A program made the translations under genes and the position numbers. 48,027 bases of DNA from Diphasiastrum complanatum. Its lineage: Eukaryota; Streptophyta; Lycopodiopsida; Lycopodiales; Lycopodiaceae. Positions 32,301 through 44,584 of the stretch are shown here, one piece after another (position 1 is the stretch's first letter; each line of letters starts with the position of its first letter). The DNA is taken from assembly GCA_029204225.1 (NCBI GenBank), contig CM055101.1, positions 43,769,658 to 43,817,684 on the forward strand, in the 5' to 3' direction. The notes beneath the pieces are model-generated. The model was not told the DNA's origin. It was given only the letters and a program-made list of their open reading frames with translations, and searched no databases.

Positions 32301-33515
32301 TCCATTCACAATAACTTTGAACTTTTGGTTCGCATCCTTCACGAAGCAACGATCATGGGCGAATTCTACTTTCAACTTTTGATCAGTAATGACTCCAACA
32401 GAAAGTAGATTTTTCTTTAATCCTGGTATGTAAAGTACCTCCCTAATCATCCTGCTTTTGCTGTCAGGCAGTTGGATTGAAACTGTGCCTATCTCCTTGA
32501 TCATGCACACCTCACCATTTGCTTGTGAAACAGATGTTCCATTATCCAATGCCTTCAAATTATTGAACCAGTTCTTATTACCTGTCATGTGTCTTGTGGC
32601 TCCTAAGTCAATATACCATGCTTGATCGTCTTGATTAGATGACAATGCAGATATGAAGATACTAGAGTCTTCAGTTTCACCCTCATCGACAAGGTTACCT
32701 GCTTGTTTTGGTTTCCCCTTGCCTTGTTCCGCCATGAATTTGCGACATTCACCTTTCCAGTGGCCCTTTTTACCACAATGGAGGCACTTGCCTTTCTTCT
32801 TAGGTTTGCTGGAAGATCCCTCATCCTCCTGAGACTTGGCAAATTGTTGTTTAGTCTTCTTCTTGCCCTTGCCCTTGCCTTGTTTTTGGCGTGTTGCAAG
32901 TGCCTGATCATCAGTATTTTGACGTCTAGCTTTCACCATTTCTCGTCGTTGCTCTTCCTACATCAAGATTCCTGTGAGCTCGTCAAAGGTTGGCAATCTT
33001 TCTCTTGATTCTATTCCGCTCACAAACATCTGATAGGGTTCTGCAATGCCGCATAATGCATTATGCACCAGCTCCACATCACGTATGCATTCTCCAATAG
33101 AATGCAGTTCATCTCTCATTGTCTTGATTCTAGTCATGTATGTCTGAATGTGCTCTCCTTGCTCCATGCGGGCACTATTCAACTTTGACTTTAGAAACAT
33201 GATTCTTGACGGATTTGACTTCTCAAACTGCTCCTTTAGCACATCCCATGCCTGTCTGGGTGTAATAGCATCACAAATGTGGGTAATGATGTGATCCTTC
33301 ACTGACAAGTTAATGAAGGTCAAAGCCTTCCTCATCTTTTTGTCGAACACTTTGATGTCTGCTTCATTTGGCGGCCTTCTCTCATCACCTGTGATGACTT
33401 CCCACACATCTTTCTCCATCAGTATGTTTTTCATTTTGAATTTCCACACTGCATAGTTGGAAATCCCGTCCAATTTGTTACTTTCACTCAAAATGGACTC
33501 TCCCATGTTTGCCAT
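29376..33515 (-). pseudogene. Nearly complete Ty1/copia gag-pol with two amber codons
   Basis: One frame of 1380 codons from ATG at 33515 to a stop at 29376, broken only by TAG at 32958-32960 and at 30057-30059. Order: gag (LDGISNYAVWKFKM), CX2CX4HX4C knuckle (CLHCGKKGHWKGEC), protease (WYIDLGATRHMTG), GAG-pre-integrase (LWHKRLGHLN), integrase (HTDLCGPM, RSDSGGEY, AERKNRT), RT (LYVDDLIIMG), RNase H (ADWGGD, STTEAEY). The three catalytic integrase residues, the RT aspartates and RNase H acids are kept. The protease has DLG instead of the family DSG. The first TAG is between capsid and nucleocapsid, the second just before the RLIGSL-like box of the RT. It is the best preserved element here and probably recent, but inactive as it stands. 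Confidence 0.95.
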
Positions 33516-36500
33516 CGCAAAACTGCTTAAAACTTCTGCCTTAGGCTAAGAACAGTATGTCGAGGCCAACAGTGATGTCAGAAGTTGAAAATAATGACCT
33601 GCACTTTTTTTCTTACCAGGCCACTCGCCGCTTTTCCACCAATTTGAAAGCCAAATCGGCGTCGCCTTCCGAAATGCACTCAGTCGTCAATTCCCAACAA
33701 CGTGCCCAGTGGAATGGTGGAACTAATTCTGGAGTACTCCGAACACTTTCTCCGGTGTAACCGCTCTGTTTTGCTGTACCGTACTTGCAGGTACAGTCCG
33801 GGTGCCCTTCGTTTGGAGGTTATAGCCTTTCGTTTGGGTCAAAATGGGCAAAGAACCCAAAAATAGGGACCTTTCTAGCTTTTGAACTATTTCTTCACTT
33901 TGAAGAAACTTCACTCTTCACTTGTGAAGGGACCCAACTCAACTTTCAGTATGAAAATTTTTAATGAAGTTGAAGGCCAGAATGCACTTCAATTCTTCAG
34001 GACCCTGTTTAAAGCTCATCCAATGGCTGAACCAAATCTTGTGGTTCAAATTTCTCTCCCATCACAAATTCTGGACCGTTGATTCACTTGACACCTCATC
34101 TACACGTTCAAAGTACATCTGGGCATCTAACCAAACTCCTGCATACTCTAAGAACTTCGATACACTAAGTTCTTCACCACGTTGGGCGCGCGAACTGCCC
34201 GCGACTTCCCTGCCTGCGGTCGCGCCTCCCTTCCCTCAAAAAGATCGGATCAAGCTCTCCTGTGGATCGTTTTGAGCACGATCTGAGGCCTGGAGCAGGG
34301 TCGCCCTACTGAATCCATGACTATAGAATGTTCAGTAAGGAAATTGCGTGGAGAAATGGTGATTTTAGCTCAACTTGACAAAGTGGCTTTTTTCACCTTT
34401 TTACCGCAAATCTGCTAGGTTAACTGTCTGGAGACAAATCTCTGACATAAACCTCAGAATCTCTCCATGGCTGATTGACAATGTGATTAACTTCCTTCCT
34501 GTTCTTACGGCATCCAAAACGATGCACAAACAGCGAAGAAATCACCAGTTATGTATAAAAACCGTAACCCCAAGTCCGGTTTCAATTTTCAGCTGGCTTC
34601 GAAATTGTCAATCTTTCACCAAATTTTTCCCTGTCTAATGCTATGCACAGGCTAATAATCTCTCTACTGAGCTTAGCAAGCCTCTATAAACTAGAAACCA
34701 TGCACCAGTGCTTCTCTTTCCGTCTTCAACCCGCCGTAAAAGCCCGAACTCTCAGAAGATATTTTTGAGGACTTTTGAGCATGAATACCTATCAAATGGT
34801 GGTTTGAACTTGTTGGTTATCATTATAAGCTTAAAGATATGATGGATTGCGTCTCTTTTGAGCCATCACGATCCAATATGGATAGGTGAGCATTAGACAC
34901 CATCATGTTGAAGTTTTGCTTGTTGAAGGAGTCCAAAACTGCATTTTTGCATTATCTAAGCCTATGATTGCTTGCTAGACCTGATAGAAGCCTCTATGCC
35001 TCTCTAATGGACCTTAGAAGAGTGCTTGTAACCTCTGATTGGATGTTTATTGGGCTCTAGATGGATTTTTAATGAATCAACCTTGAGAAAGTGTGCCCTC
35101 CTACCTGTTTTTTGGTCAATTGCAGCTCGCACGTGTGAAGCCTAGGTGACAAGGTAATGTGGCAAGTGTCTTGTAGACCTACTCTCCCTCCAATTTTACT
35201 TTACAGCGACCAATTTGTATTAAAATTTGCAAATTTTTTGTAATGTTCTTATGCATGCATGCATGTACATTTGTGTAGTGCTTTTCTGTTGATGAAAATG
35301 TATGGATATACTATAGGCATGTTTGGATGCATGGTACATGTGTGTTCAGTAGATTGATCAGAGAAAATTTCATGCATGAAGTTAATTTTAACAATTCTAG
35401 TTCAAAAAGCTGATTTCCAAGTTTCTAGGCAATTTACGTTAAAAAATTTGATTTTTGTAGAAATCACTGCATGTCATATTTGATGCATGACGGATGTTTC
35501 AGAATCCTTTCGAAATGTGATGGTAATTGTGAAACTGCTAAGTTGATGCTTTAGATCGATTTTCACAGTTTAGGTCCATATCAAACATAATTTGAAAATC
35601 CCAGTTTACGTAAAATTTGAAATAACCATGGATGTTTTGGAATTGTTCAAATTCGTTGGTTATTTATCAAATAGAAATCGCTTGTAAAGTGAATGATCTT
35701 ACTAAATTGAAATCAATCAGTTTTTAAGGTCACAGTTCCTTTCACTTTTAGTTGTAGATTTGAAATCTGTCAACTGATTGGAGCATTTCTTGTTTTTTGA
35801 GATCAATAAAGACCAAGTATAACACAAATCTTATTGGAACAATTTTTATGCTGATCCATATGGAAATTTTCCAGTAATTGAGTGTGGCACTTAATTAGTT
35901 GAACAATCAAAATAGTCTGGTTCATTAGTAGTTAAAGTACTACTGATACCAAATTGAACTTTTTTCTAGTACAAATTTGGGGCTTTTAGCCTAAACCATA
36001 TTTGCAAATGAGAATAACAATTGGGAATTGATTAAGAAGACTGCCTCTGGGAATTTAAATTTATTTTTCCCAGTGTTAATTAGAATTTTGAGAAATCAAA
36101 GATTTCAAAAGAAAAGTGAGTTGCAAGTCAGATAAACCCTTTATGGAACCATCTCTGTTTTGCAATTGGATTTGGATCTTGCAACTGATGGCAGATGAAA
36201 GGTGTTCCATATAGGAATCTAGCAATTTGGATTCTATTTGTCGCATTATAAAGTGTTCTTTTATAATGACTGAGACAACCAAGAGAAATTCTAACATGTT
36301 AAAGAATTAAGTTCTTCTTTTTCCGATTCTAAAATAGATATTGGATATGTAGGACAGTATGGTATTCGGTTTTGTTGAGATCCATGTTTCTTTTGGGTTA
36401 GTGAGTACACTTACGACATGTCAATTGTACTTGGATGATACATTTCATCTCATCCATGTTGGGGTACAATGTGGAGTGGTATTCTTTGGGTAACACTTAA

Positions 36501-36816
36501 AGAGCATGGGAGATTTCAATGGTTAGAAGTATCTCTTGGAATTGGTTGTGATTATAATCCTATATTTGGATATAGGATTAGCCAAATAGTTTTTTTGCCT
36601 TTTTGGGTAAACATATCTAGAAGCAAAGAATGCTTGGAGGAAAAACTGGTGGTATGGGACATCAGTGATTCCAAAGGAGATTTCTTGGGTGAGAATGATC
36701 TGTAGACTGATGGTTAGTAATTATTGTAATGGCCATACTTACAGTGAAATCCATTGGTTTTTTGTTTTGGGTATTTTGGAAAATTAGAGATATAGATCGA
36801 TCCCAAATGGTATCTC
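33516..36816. other. Long spacer, no gene recognised
   Basis: 33536-33616 on the minus strand looks like a short intron (GTAAGA donor, GGCAG acceptor) just upstream of the copia gag start. 34180-34260 is a G+C-rich island. From about 34700 the DNA is AT-rich without stops-free frames of note. No LTR or primer site for the copia element is visible at 33516-34700. Confidence 0.5.
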
Positions 36817-37143
36817 ATAAACATAGGCTTTAAATAGACAAATATTACTCACATAACTCACTGAGAATCTTGCAACTCAATTGGGTATGTTTGCCAAGTA
36901 CCATTTTATTTGGGTTGGATCAGAGGAATAAAGCTTTAATTTGACCCTTATGTCCAAAGATGTCTATATAAGTTAGTCTAATCTTGGGTGATGTGGAATT
37001 TTTCACTTCACAGATTTCCCAGATATGTTATTTACTTATGAGAAATAGAGTTCGTTTGTAACTGAGTTGCAAGATTCTCAATGATTTATGTGAGTAGCAT
37101 ATGCAGATTATGGATATCTGTCAGTTTATAGCCTATGTTTATG
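36817..37143. repeat. Imperfect inverted repeat, arms about 66 and 84 bp
   Basis: The left arm 36817-36882 and right arm 37060-37143 are complementary, with the longest core being actcacataa...tgagaatcttgcaactca in inverted copies. They are separated by about 177 bp. The right arm has about 18 extra bases. Similarity does not extend outward or inward. It could be a MITE-like remnant or an inverted duplication able to form a hairpin RNA. Confidence 0.8.
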
Positions 37144-37991
37144 TATAGGAACATAGTTGGATATGTTGCTTATGTACATTTTAATCTTAGAATCTGCTAT
37201 GTGTTTCCTAAGTACTGAATTTATATCGTATACTTAAACTAGTCAGAGTGCATAGACATATGAACAAGTAATGTGCGGAACAATTACTTGCTTGTTAATG
37301 GTTCTTTCTGTGGAAAAGATAATTCATTAACTTAGTTATGGTTTAAAAAAAAAATTAAATGTAGTGTTATACTAGTATAATTGAGATCTACACCTAGACA
37401 TTTAAGATTTCTGAATCATTTACAATTGACTTGAGTAATTGGATTACTCATGTTTAGAAGTTAATTGGATAAATAATCAGTGTGAAGAGAATTCACCAAG
37501 AAATGTTTAAATTGATGTATATTGCTTATAAGACACAAGATTTGTGAGTCATCAAGATTCATCTATAGAAGCTGTGTGCATAGAATATAGAATATTCTTG
37601 ATATAGAATATTTCTTGAATGAGAAATATATCCTAATTTATTGACTGATGAATCCCAGTGAGCTATATTGGATGACAGAGTCTAATTAATATTAAGGATA
37701 ACCACTGAATTCAGTTGAAATTCAGCATAACTATGTAATCTCTGGATATTGTTCTAGTCGATTGTATAAAGTTTATGTTAAAGACAAATGTTATAATAGT
37801 CTTTAATTACTTGGTTGATTGTAAAATTTTGAACTCATAATCTGGTTAAGAATCGATTTGAAAGAATATTCTTGGAATGCAGTACCAAAAAAGATTTCAA
37901 AATGATTCTTATATTTCATGAGCGGTATGTTGTACATATACTCCAATGTCTTTCAATATTAAAGTATGGGTTTGAAATCCTATAAATTATC
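37144..37991. other. AT-rich spacer, nothing recognised
   Basis: No coding similarity on either strand. Confidence 0.5.
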
Positions 37992-38075
37992 ATTGACGAA
38001 TTATAAGATTCTAAATATTTATGATTGACGAATCATAAGATTCTAAATATTTATGATTGACGGATCATAAATTGA
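37992..38075. repeat. 32-bp tandem repeat, 2.6 copies
   Basis: The unit attgacgaatcataagattc plus taaatatttatg starts at 37992, 38024 and 38056; the third copy is partial. Confidence 0.9.
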
Positions 38076-38824
38076 TACTTAAAGGTCATTAAAAGAATAT
38101 AAAATGTGATGATTCTTAAGAGACGAGTAATTCTCGATCAATTGAACGAGTCAAAGATTTAGATCATTTATTTGAAAATCTAAATTAGCACATACTTGAG
38201 ATTGTGTAAATCTCGCAGGCATTAATTTGTATACTTATGAGGAATTTGCTTATTTTAGTGGATGATATTCTACTACAGATTGTAGTTGAGGGATGCTTTT
38301 GTACTATTTTCAGCCTAAATCTCCGGTTAATTAGGAGACAGACAAGTCTATTAAGATTTAATGGTTGCTAGTTCCTTGCATATGTTGCTAGGAATAGAGC
38401 ATTTAACTCAAGGGAGTATCTAGGGTACTCAGAACTGAGTTAAAGTCATTTTTATCTTGATGGATCTCCTAGAGATTTTGGTAGGATGAATGGTTGTACC
38501 TTAGTTTTTTGAAGAATTCTAAGTGTATTGGTACCAAGAAGTATTTATGTCAGGTCTGCAAGAAATTGTGGATAGTCTTGGACTATAATTGTTTGGATCT
38601 TTAACTTTTGAACATTAATTTCCAATGTAAGGTGATGATTCACCCAAAGATTCATGTAAATTGAGGTTACTTGAAGGTGACATTACTAGATTGGAGAGAA
38701 TCAGCCCCAATAGAAAAAATTATCTCTTAGTATACCTCTAAAGGTCGATATAGTACTTCAGTGCAGAGATAGATAATTTGAGAAGTATTCCATCTCTAAT
38801 TACTTACTTGATATTGAAATCAGA
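38076..38824. other. AT-rich spacer, nothing firmly recognised
   Basis: A short plus-strand LVDDILL-like read near 38255 is too isolated to call a reverse transcriptase. Confidence 0.45.
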
Positions 38825-39370
38825 CTAAGAATTGATTTTCATGGTAAATGTGACAAGTGTCAAAGGTTCCTGGCCCCAAAATGCGACCAAATACGCCCAG
38901 TAAAGTATCATCAAAATCCCAAAGTAGGGATAATATGTCAGACGAAGGAGAAACACAACGTAGAAGATAGCTATGAAGCTGAGCAAAGCACTGAGTGAGA
39001 ATTCCAAATGCAACCTGAGAATTTCCAAGCTTTGGCAACAAATCAGAATGACGAGCAAATCCATCCAAAGCTTCCCGCATAAATGAAGTGACATATCCAG
39101 AAGAATCAATGGGAACACCCAATGCCTTAATCCCAAGCTGAGGAGTATTGAAACCTTTAGGTAAGGAGATATCTGCTGGAAGGCCTTTTGGGCACCAAGC
39201 AACCTGTTCACTGTAAGCCCAATAGAAGAAAATTCAGCTGAGAAATGCAAAAAAGCAGGGACGACTTCACTAGCAGGCCCCACAATATGAGTATCATCCG
39301 CAATCGAGGGGAAAATCTGTACAAAGGTACAAAAATCTCTAGGCTTAGGTAATATCAATGACGTAACCAT
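38825..39370 (-). pseudogene. LINE reverse transcriptase relic (catalytic block and C-terminus)
   Basis: The minus strand reads FPSIADDTHIVGPASEVVP, where ADD is the catalytic box, then FSAEFSSIGLTV. It shifts frame near 39120 to ALGVPIDSSGYVTSFMREAL and continues with LPKLGNSQVAFGIL and SYLLRCVSPSS. Text between the two frames is worn. It is the complement of the RT blocks preserved at 9.4-10.0 kb and may belong to a related LINE family, although the two pieces do not overlap enough to compare. Confidence 0.8.
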
Positions 39371-40867
39371 CTATACAGCCATGTAACTTCCAAGGAAAAT
39401 TTTCTTTCCAAGGAACCATGCAAAGTTGGAAAAGGGCTTCACATGCTACACAAAGAAATGAGGCCAATTAACAAGGCCCGCATGCAAACCATAACAACTT
39501 CAATCCCTAACAACGAGCACACTCCTCCTGGCCGTTACAGCCACCAGGGCACCTCCATCGTTGTAAAGAGCAAGATACAACCCGCGCCAATGTTTCGACG
39601 GCTACCATCGCTGGGAAGGTTGATGGTTGCCTCTTCCATAGCTTCGTTGGACCCATGATAAACTCACGAATCTGTCAACAGCTTCACAATGACCTCTGGA
39701 ACCAAAAAAACAGGTTCAATCTTTGGATTGCGAACTGGCAGAGAGAGCTAACTCTCAGCTAAGGTGCTGTCTTATACAGGACATCAGACAGGAATCGCTA
39801 CTTCCACCCTTATCAGAATGTTCAGCACGTCAACACACAAACAACCTACAGTACAACTAGCGACCATCGTTTTCAAACAACAATCGGCTGCAGGCACATC
39901 CTCCCAAGCAACAAGTAAGCGTCACGGTGAACAGTGGATCAAGGAGAAATAATCCAAAACTTCCACCAAAGGTTCAATTACCAAAACCGATGCAGCAAGC
40001 TTCGTGCTTTAATGGAGAGTCAAGTCACATGCAATTAACTATTCCAAACAATCAGAATTGTTTCAACAGGGAATAGTTAATTCCACAAGTCGGGGTGCTC
40101 CAACTATGTATATTGTTACCTATTTCTGCTATCATCTAGAGAATGAACAAACTTCAATTCCCAGTAATTCCCATTGGTGCTGATGAACATAAATCAAACA
40201 CAAATGTTAGTCGATCGTTATGTCGTTGCCTGTAATAGTCCACGCGCGCGAGACTCACATACTTCTTTGCAAGACTCACATGCTTCTTTGCGGCTTGCTA
40301 TTTGGCAACACTACGCTTGCATGTATTACCAGAGGATTAGTCACAAAACATTTCGAATCCTCAACATGCATGCTATCATTTAAATTCAAAGCATCCAGCT
40401 ACAGCTAGTTTATTCATTCCGGATAAATTGATTCCAATCTATCAACAAACATCCTTGCAGCCAAATTTGAATCTAAATTGTCACAAGACACTATGAATTC
40501 ATGCAAGTTGTTCAAACCCAATCGAGCAGATTCAGACCACAAGACAAGCTAATGGATCTACTCAGGCAAATCTTTCTACAACCTTTGAAAGCTTCCTCAA
40601 GAAGACAAGAAATTACAAATAATTTCACAACAATAAATCACAAATAATTTCACGCTAATTCTCAGCATCTTTAACCAAAATCAACCATGTAGAAGAGCAC
40701 TCTACCATAATTCAAAAAAGCATGCTACCAACGGGAATTAGTGAATCCATATCCAAAGTTCACTTGAGAAATTAGCACTTCCAACCAGGATGCTACCCCA
40801 AGCGCTTCCAACTTCCAATCTGATGTAAAGTTGCCTTCAATCCCATCCAAGACCGCATCTTAGCCGT
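39371..40867. other. Spacer, no gene recognised
   Basis: Short perfect repeats such as agactcaca(t)acttctttgc twice near 40250-40290. No coding similarity. Part may be leader of the LTR element whose primer site follows. Confidence 0.45.
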
Positions 40868-41161
40868 GCTCTGATACCAATGTAAAGACCTCAGGAAGGC
40901 TACTAAGATGAGGACATTATCAACACACATAGAGACTAGTGGGAGCCAAACCACCCATCCAACTGAAATGCATTCGAACACCTCACCCCCGAGCCATAGC
41001 AAATGAATAAATTGTCCCAACTGCTAGGGACTTCACACGTCAATCACCCGCTCAATTACACACAAGTCATATAGATTACCACAAGGCAATAGACCCCACC
41101 AGAACTGGCACCATCATTGCCATCTATCACTCACTATTGTTACCATCTATGTCGATACAAC
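40868..41161 (-). other. Primer-binding site and candidate LTR, minus strand
   Basis: The minus strand at 40880-40868 reads TTGGTATCAGAGC, the initiator-tRNA-Met primer site. The plus strand then starts TGTAAAGACC at 40881, a possible LTR edge. An opposite edge could be the gatacaaca near 41161, but this is a guess. No pol of the matching orientation lies to the left. Confidence 0.45.
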
Positions 41162-41429
41162 ATCCATTTTTTTGTAATCATTCCCATCTGAATTCGCGCA
41201 ACATCCATCCATCTCTCTCATCATTCATTCGATTGTTGTCCAGTAAAATTTGTCAGCTTTTTGGATTTCTCTCATCCCTTCCTATCATCAACTATTGATC
41301 ATCATCCGGACAAGATCCACTCAAATCCATTGTTGTCATAAGCCTTCACTTTGTATCAAATCTACACGGTGAATGAGATGTAGATCTTGTAGAAGATTAT
41401 CTACAGAGAATCTAGAGCTACGTCAAGCA

Positions 41430-42480
41430 ATAATGGAAGAGATCTGACCAGATCAGCAAAATCCAATGGATCAAAAAATTCATATGCTAGTGGTACCTCT
41501 CTAGGCAATCAGAAGATCTCCCAGGTTGAAATTTTTTAAATTTGATGGATCTATCGATCCAATCAGATTCTTGCAGGTCTATGGGCAAGCATGTGAGATC
41601 TATGGTGAAACCACCCCAACAGAGAAGTTGAAGTTGTTTCCAATGTCCTTGACAAGAGAAGCTTTAGATTCTTCAATCAGACGTCATAAGAACGAACAGA
41701 CTGGGAGGTGGTAAAAGCAGCTTTGATCATAAGATTTAAGCCGCAAAAGTTCTTGGAAAAATCATTCTAGCTACTCACCAAATTAAAAATGGGTAATAAA
41801 AAAAGAGTTCATGAATACATTGAATGGGTCAAGCATTGGAGATCAGAGTGCAATGCAGACTTGATGTCTGATCACGTAGTGATTATGTGGTGCTTGGCCG
41901 GATTGCCTAGGAGCATATGGAGGGAGCTCAAACATCGGGAACAATATGTCACACTACAAGAAGCAATGGAGGAAGCAATTCATGAAGAGGATGAGGCCTT
42001 AGATGATGATTCCACATCGAGAGCCAACTCTTATACATAAGGACAAAATCCCAAATCCTCTGCCACTTCTACATCTTCATCATTCCCAACAGAATCCATG
42101 CTGGAACCAATGGAGAAAATGCATAAACAACAATGGGAACATCTTGTAGTGCAATTTGAACAGAAGTTGAAGGCCCTCCAACTTCCAGCATAGACGCAAG
42201 AGGATAAGCAGAAACAATATCCGAGGCGAGACAATGTATGGTGTCCTATCTATACTCCAAATCACATAGCCAACAAATGTCCGATACTAAAGCAAAGACA
42301 GGCACGAAGGTTCTACCATCTATGCAAAGTATAATCACATGATACCGCATATTGCCCATACAATCCAAGCGCGATCCAGCAAAGGAGAGCACAATTTCAG
42401 ACATCACAAGCTTTATCATTAAAGAGCTCCTAACACGCTGAATAAACTGGGACCACCACAACAACAACAACGAATGGCTT
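41430..42480 (+). pseudogene. Ty3/gypsy-type gag with zinc knuckles, decayed
   Basis: The plus strand reads FFKFDGSIDPIRFLQVYGQA and EKLKLFPMSLTREALD, the retrotransposon capsid domain. Then MGNKKRVHEYIEWVKHWRSE, VIMWCLAGLPRSIWRELKHR and an acidic tail, a coiled stretch (PMEKMHKQQWEHLVVQFEQK) and two knuckle-like motifs (CPIYTPNHIANKCP and FYHLCKV-stop-SHDTAYCP). Stops occur between 41690 and 41790, at about 42039, 42193, 42331 and later, and the frame shifts near 41690. No protease or pol follows. In the family this protein forms the virus-like particle; this copy is dead. Confidence 0.78.
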
Positions 42481-42754
42481 TGTCAGCAACACCTATTCAG
42501 GGCAATCAACAACATGTTATACATAAATGGTCCAAGTACAGAAATATATTACAAACTAAATTAGTAAGCGTACATATGTATGTGCTAGAATGAAACATCT
42601 ACTTAGATCCAGCTGAGTCATGTGATTGTGATGCATGAGATTGGGACTGCGGTACCTATGTGCATGAAGATGAATAGTTCTTTGAGAAATGTGGTGAGAG
42701 TGATAGTCAAACCATACGAATGTAATGAAATTAAAATCTATTTTGAAGTCATAC
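42481..42754. other. Intron or spacer, nothing recognised
   Basis: It begins with the end of the gag relic and may be the downstream intron of the minus-strand gene whose exon ends at 42755 (GTATGA donor at 42754). Confidence 0.4.
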
Positions 42755-42880
42755 CTCAGAAGCAGCATCCCAATCGATTCTCACTCCTTGTCTCTCCAAT
42801 AATTCTAGCAATGATTGCATATTGCTAGCATATGCATACTTGTACTCCTCTCTGGTGTGAAACTGCTTTACGATAAATTT
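42755..42880 (-). CDS. Internal exon of an unrecognised, transposon-like gene
   Basis: A 126-bp exon bounded by an acceptor ending TTTATGTAG (42881-42883) and a GTATGA donor (42754). It encodes 42 residues in one phase: FHTREEYKYAYASNMQSLLE, then LLERQGVRIDWDAASE. It joins exactly in phase to the exon at 43013-43182 through an intron of 132 bp. Both ends in phase 0. Family not recognised. Confidence 0.5.
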
Positions 42881-43012
42881 CTACATAAATTGACAAAATT
42901 GTGTTTAGAATTTAATCAAATAAACAAATAAATTGGGATAGTGCAAAAAGATTAGCAAGATAAAATTTGAATTTCATTAAAGTCAAATTCATCTTATGGG
43001 TGAGAGACTTAC

Positions 43013-43182
43013 AGAATGGGCATGAAAATGAGCCTGGCCATCGCTACCCAAATGAGAAGCCCATGTACTCTCTAGTTGTTCTTTAGCTACATCTTTTTGT
43101 TGCTTGAATTGATCTGGATTGTTTTGGTATTCTTTCCTCGCAAACTTCCATTCTTCCTTCCGCATGTCTAGGTGGCGTAGGT
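43013..43182 (-). CDS. Upstream exon of the same gene
   Basis: It starts after a possible acceptor (AGCTTGCAG at 43183-43184) and ends at a GTAAGT donor (43012). It reads LRHLDMRKEEWKFARKEY, QNNPDQFKQQKDVAKEQLES and TWASHLGSDGQAHFHAHS, a charged helical stretch followed by a Gly/His-rich end. The layout, with intron-spliced small exons, resembles plant DNA-transposon genes, but I cannot assign a family. Confidence 0.5.
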
Positions 43183-43250
43183 CTGCAAGCTTTCACCGGC
43201 ATCTCAGATCTCCGATTTGGGGTGGCTCTCCCATGTGGCTCGACATTCAT

Positions 43251-43615
43251 TTTCGATCAAATTTCATATAAAGGGAGGGAATTGGAAACTCTCTATAGAA
43301 CTGGTCAATGACATAATTTTTGACAAATTCATCTTGTTTGCGCCAGTCCTTAAAAATGTTCTTGTTGGAGATGACATGCATGAGGTGCCTGATGCGAGTG
43401 ATGACACAAGCACCACGATCATCCTCAACTATGCACTTCTCCACGTCTAGGTCATAAGACGGCGAGTCGTCAGCTGATGGAGAGGTAGCAAAGGGAGTGT
43501 AAAGAGGATTGGCATCGAGCCAAGGAAAAGTGGGTGGAACGGGGGAAGTGCCTACAATAGGAGAAGTTTGGAGATGAGTCTTGAAGGGGAGAAGGTTGAG
43601 GGATGATGAGAGCAC
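43251..43615 (-). CDS. Open frame of 122 codons, probable further exon of the same gene
   Basis: Minus strand from 43615: a Pro/Ser-rich N-terminus, then DLDVEKCIVEDDRGACVITR, IRHLMHVISNKNIFKDWRK, QDEFVKNYVIDQFYREFPIP and a stop just before 43251. The C-terminal half looks like a folded alpha-helical segment. I found no clean donor that joins it to the exon at 43182, so either a splice site has decayed or the exons belong to different units. Confidence 0.4.
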
Positions 43616-44584
43616 AAAACAATAACGGACAAAGTCACGTACTCTTAGCTATATTTGAGTAGCTGAAACTCTGTCTGATGCACTTTCGTTGATAAGCAGT
43701 ATAACAATACTCTAATAGAACTTTGAAAGAAATACTAAGCTAGAGAGCTGAGCTAGAGTTAGAGCTAGAGTTTGATGATCAACTATTTATACTAAAGCAA
43801 TTAATGCGTATCTAGTAGGACAACTAATCATGTCGCAATTGCATCCATCCAGTTAGGACTTCACGGAAATTTACTTGCAAAGTAGTTAGGGCAAGTCTTT
43901 AGCTTCATATCAGGCGGAACAATAACTATCATTTATCGACATGGTCAACTTCTTCGACTTTTGTTGACATTGTTGATATGTCGGATGATGTCCAATATGT
44001 CAGAGCCACATGTTGAGCGATTTACGAGTATTTTTGCAAACTATATAAAAACACGAATAAAATTGTAGAACTGGATAAAAGTGGATGAAGATTAAAGATT
44101 GATTATTCAGTTGAATCACCCCTGATAGTAGAATAATCCAACAGTTCAAACAAAACTATATTGGAGCTGAGAAATAAGGTGCTTAGAGTAGTAAATCAGA
44201 GATGCATAACATTCATACTAACATGGTAATTGAATGTAATAAGATGATTAGATTGAATTTAGAATTTAGCATGTACATATGAATGATGATCTCAATGCAA
44301 TTATGGTAGTAATCGCACGCTCAAGGCTCTCTCTCTTACTCACTCTTTGTCTTGAACAATTTAAGGCAGAAGGAGGCCGCTCTAGCATACATGATTGTCC
44401 TTATTGTTGAGCACGTAGCCTTTTGGGATATGTCATGTAGATGACTTGTTCGATAACTCCATTCAAATAAAATGTTTGGACATACATCTAATGTACTTCT
44501 AGATTAGCCACAACAGCATACGACATAAGTGTCTTGATCGACTACTAAACTAAAAATCTTGTTGTGGTCGATCTTTGATATTTG
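43616..44584. other. Spacer, nothing recognised
   Basis: Contains a gagctagagctagag-type short repeat near 43740-43775. No gene. Confidence 0.45.

Noticed and set aside
36469-36705. 78-codon plus-strand frame as a gene
   Set aside because: No similarity, no splice sites and no neighbours in frame.
38240-38300. LVDDILL-like read resembling a copia RT catalytic box
   Set aside because: No other RT motif in frame on either side within several hundred bases.
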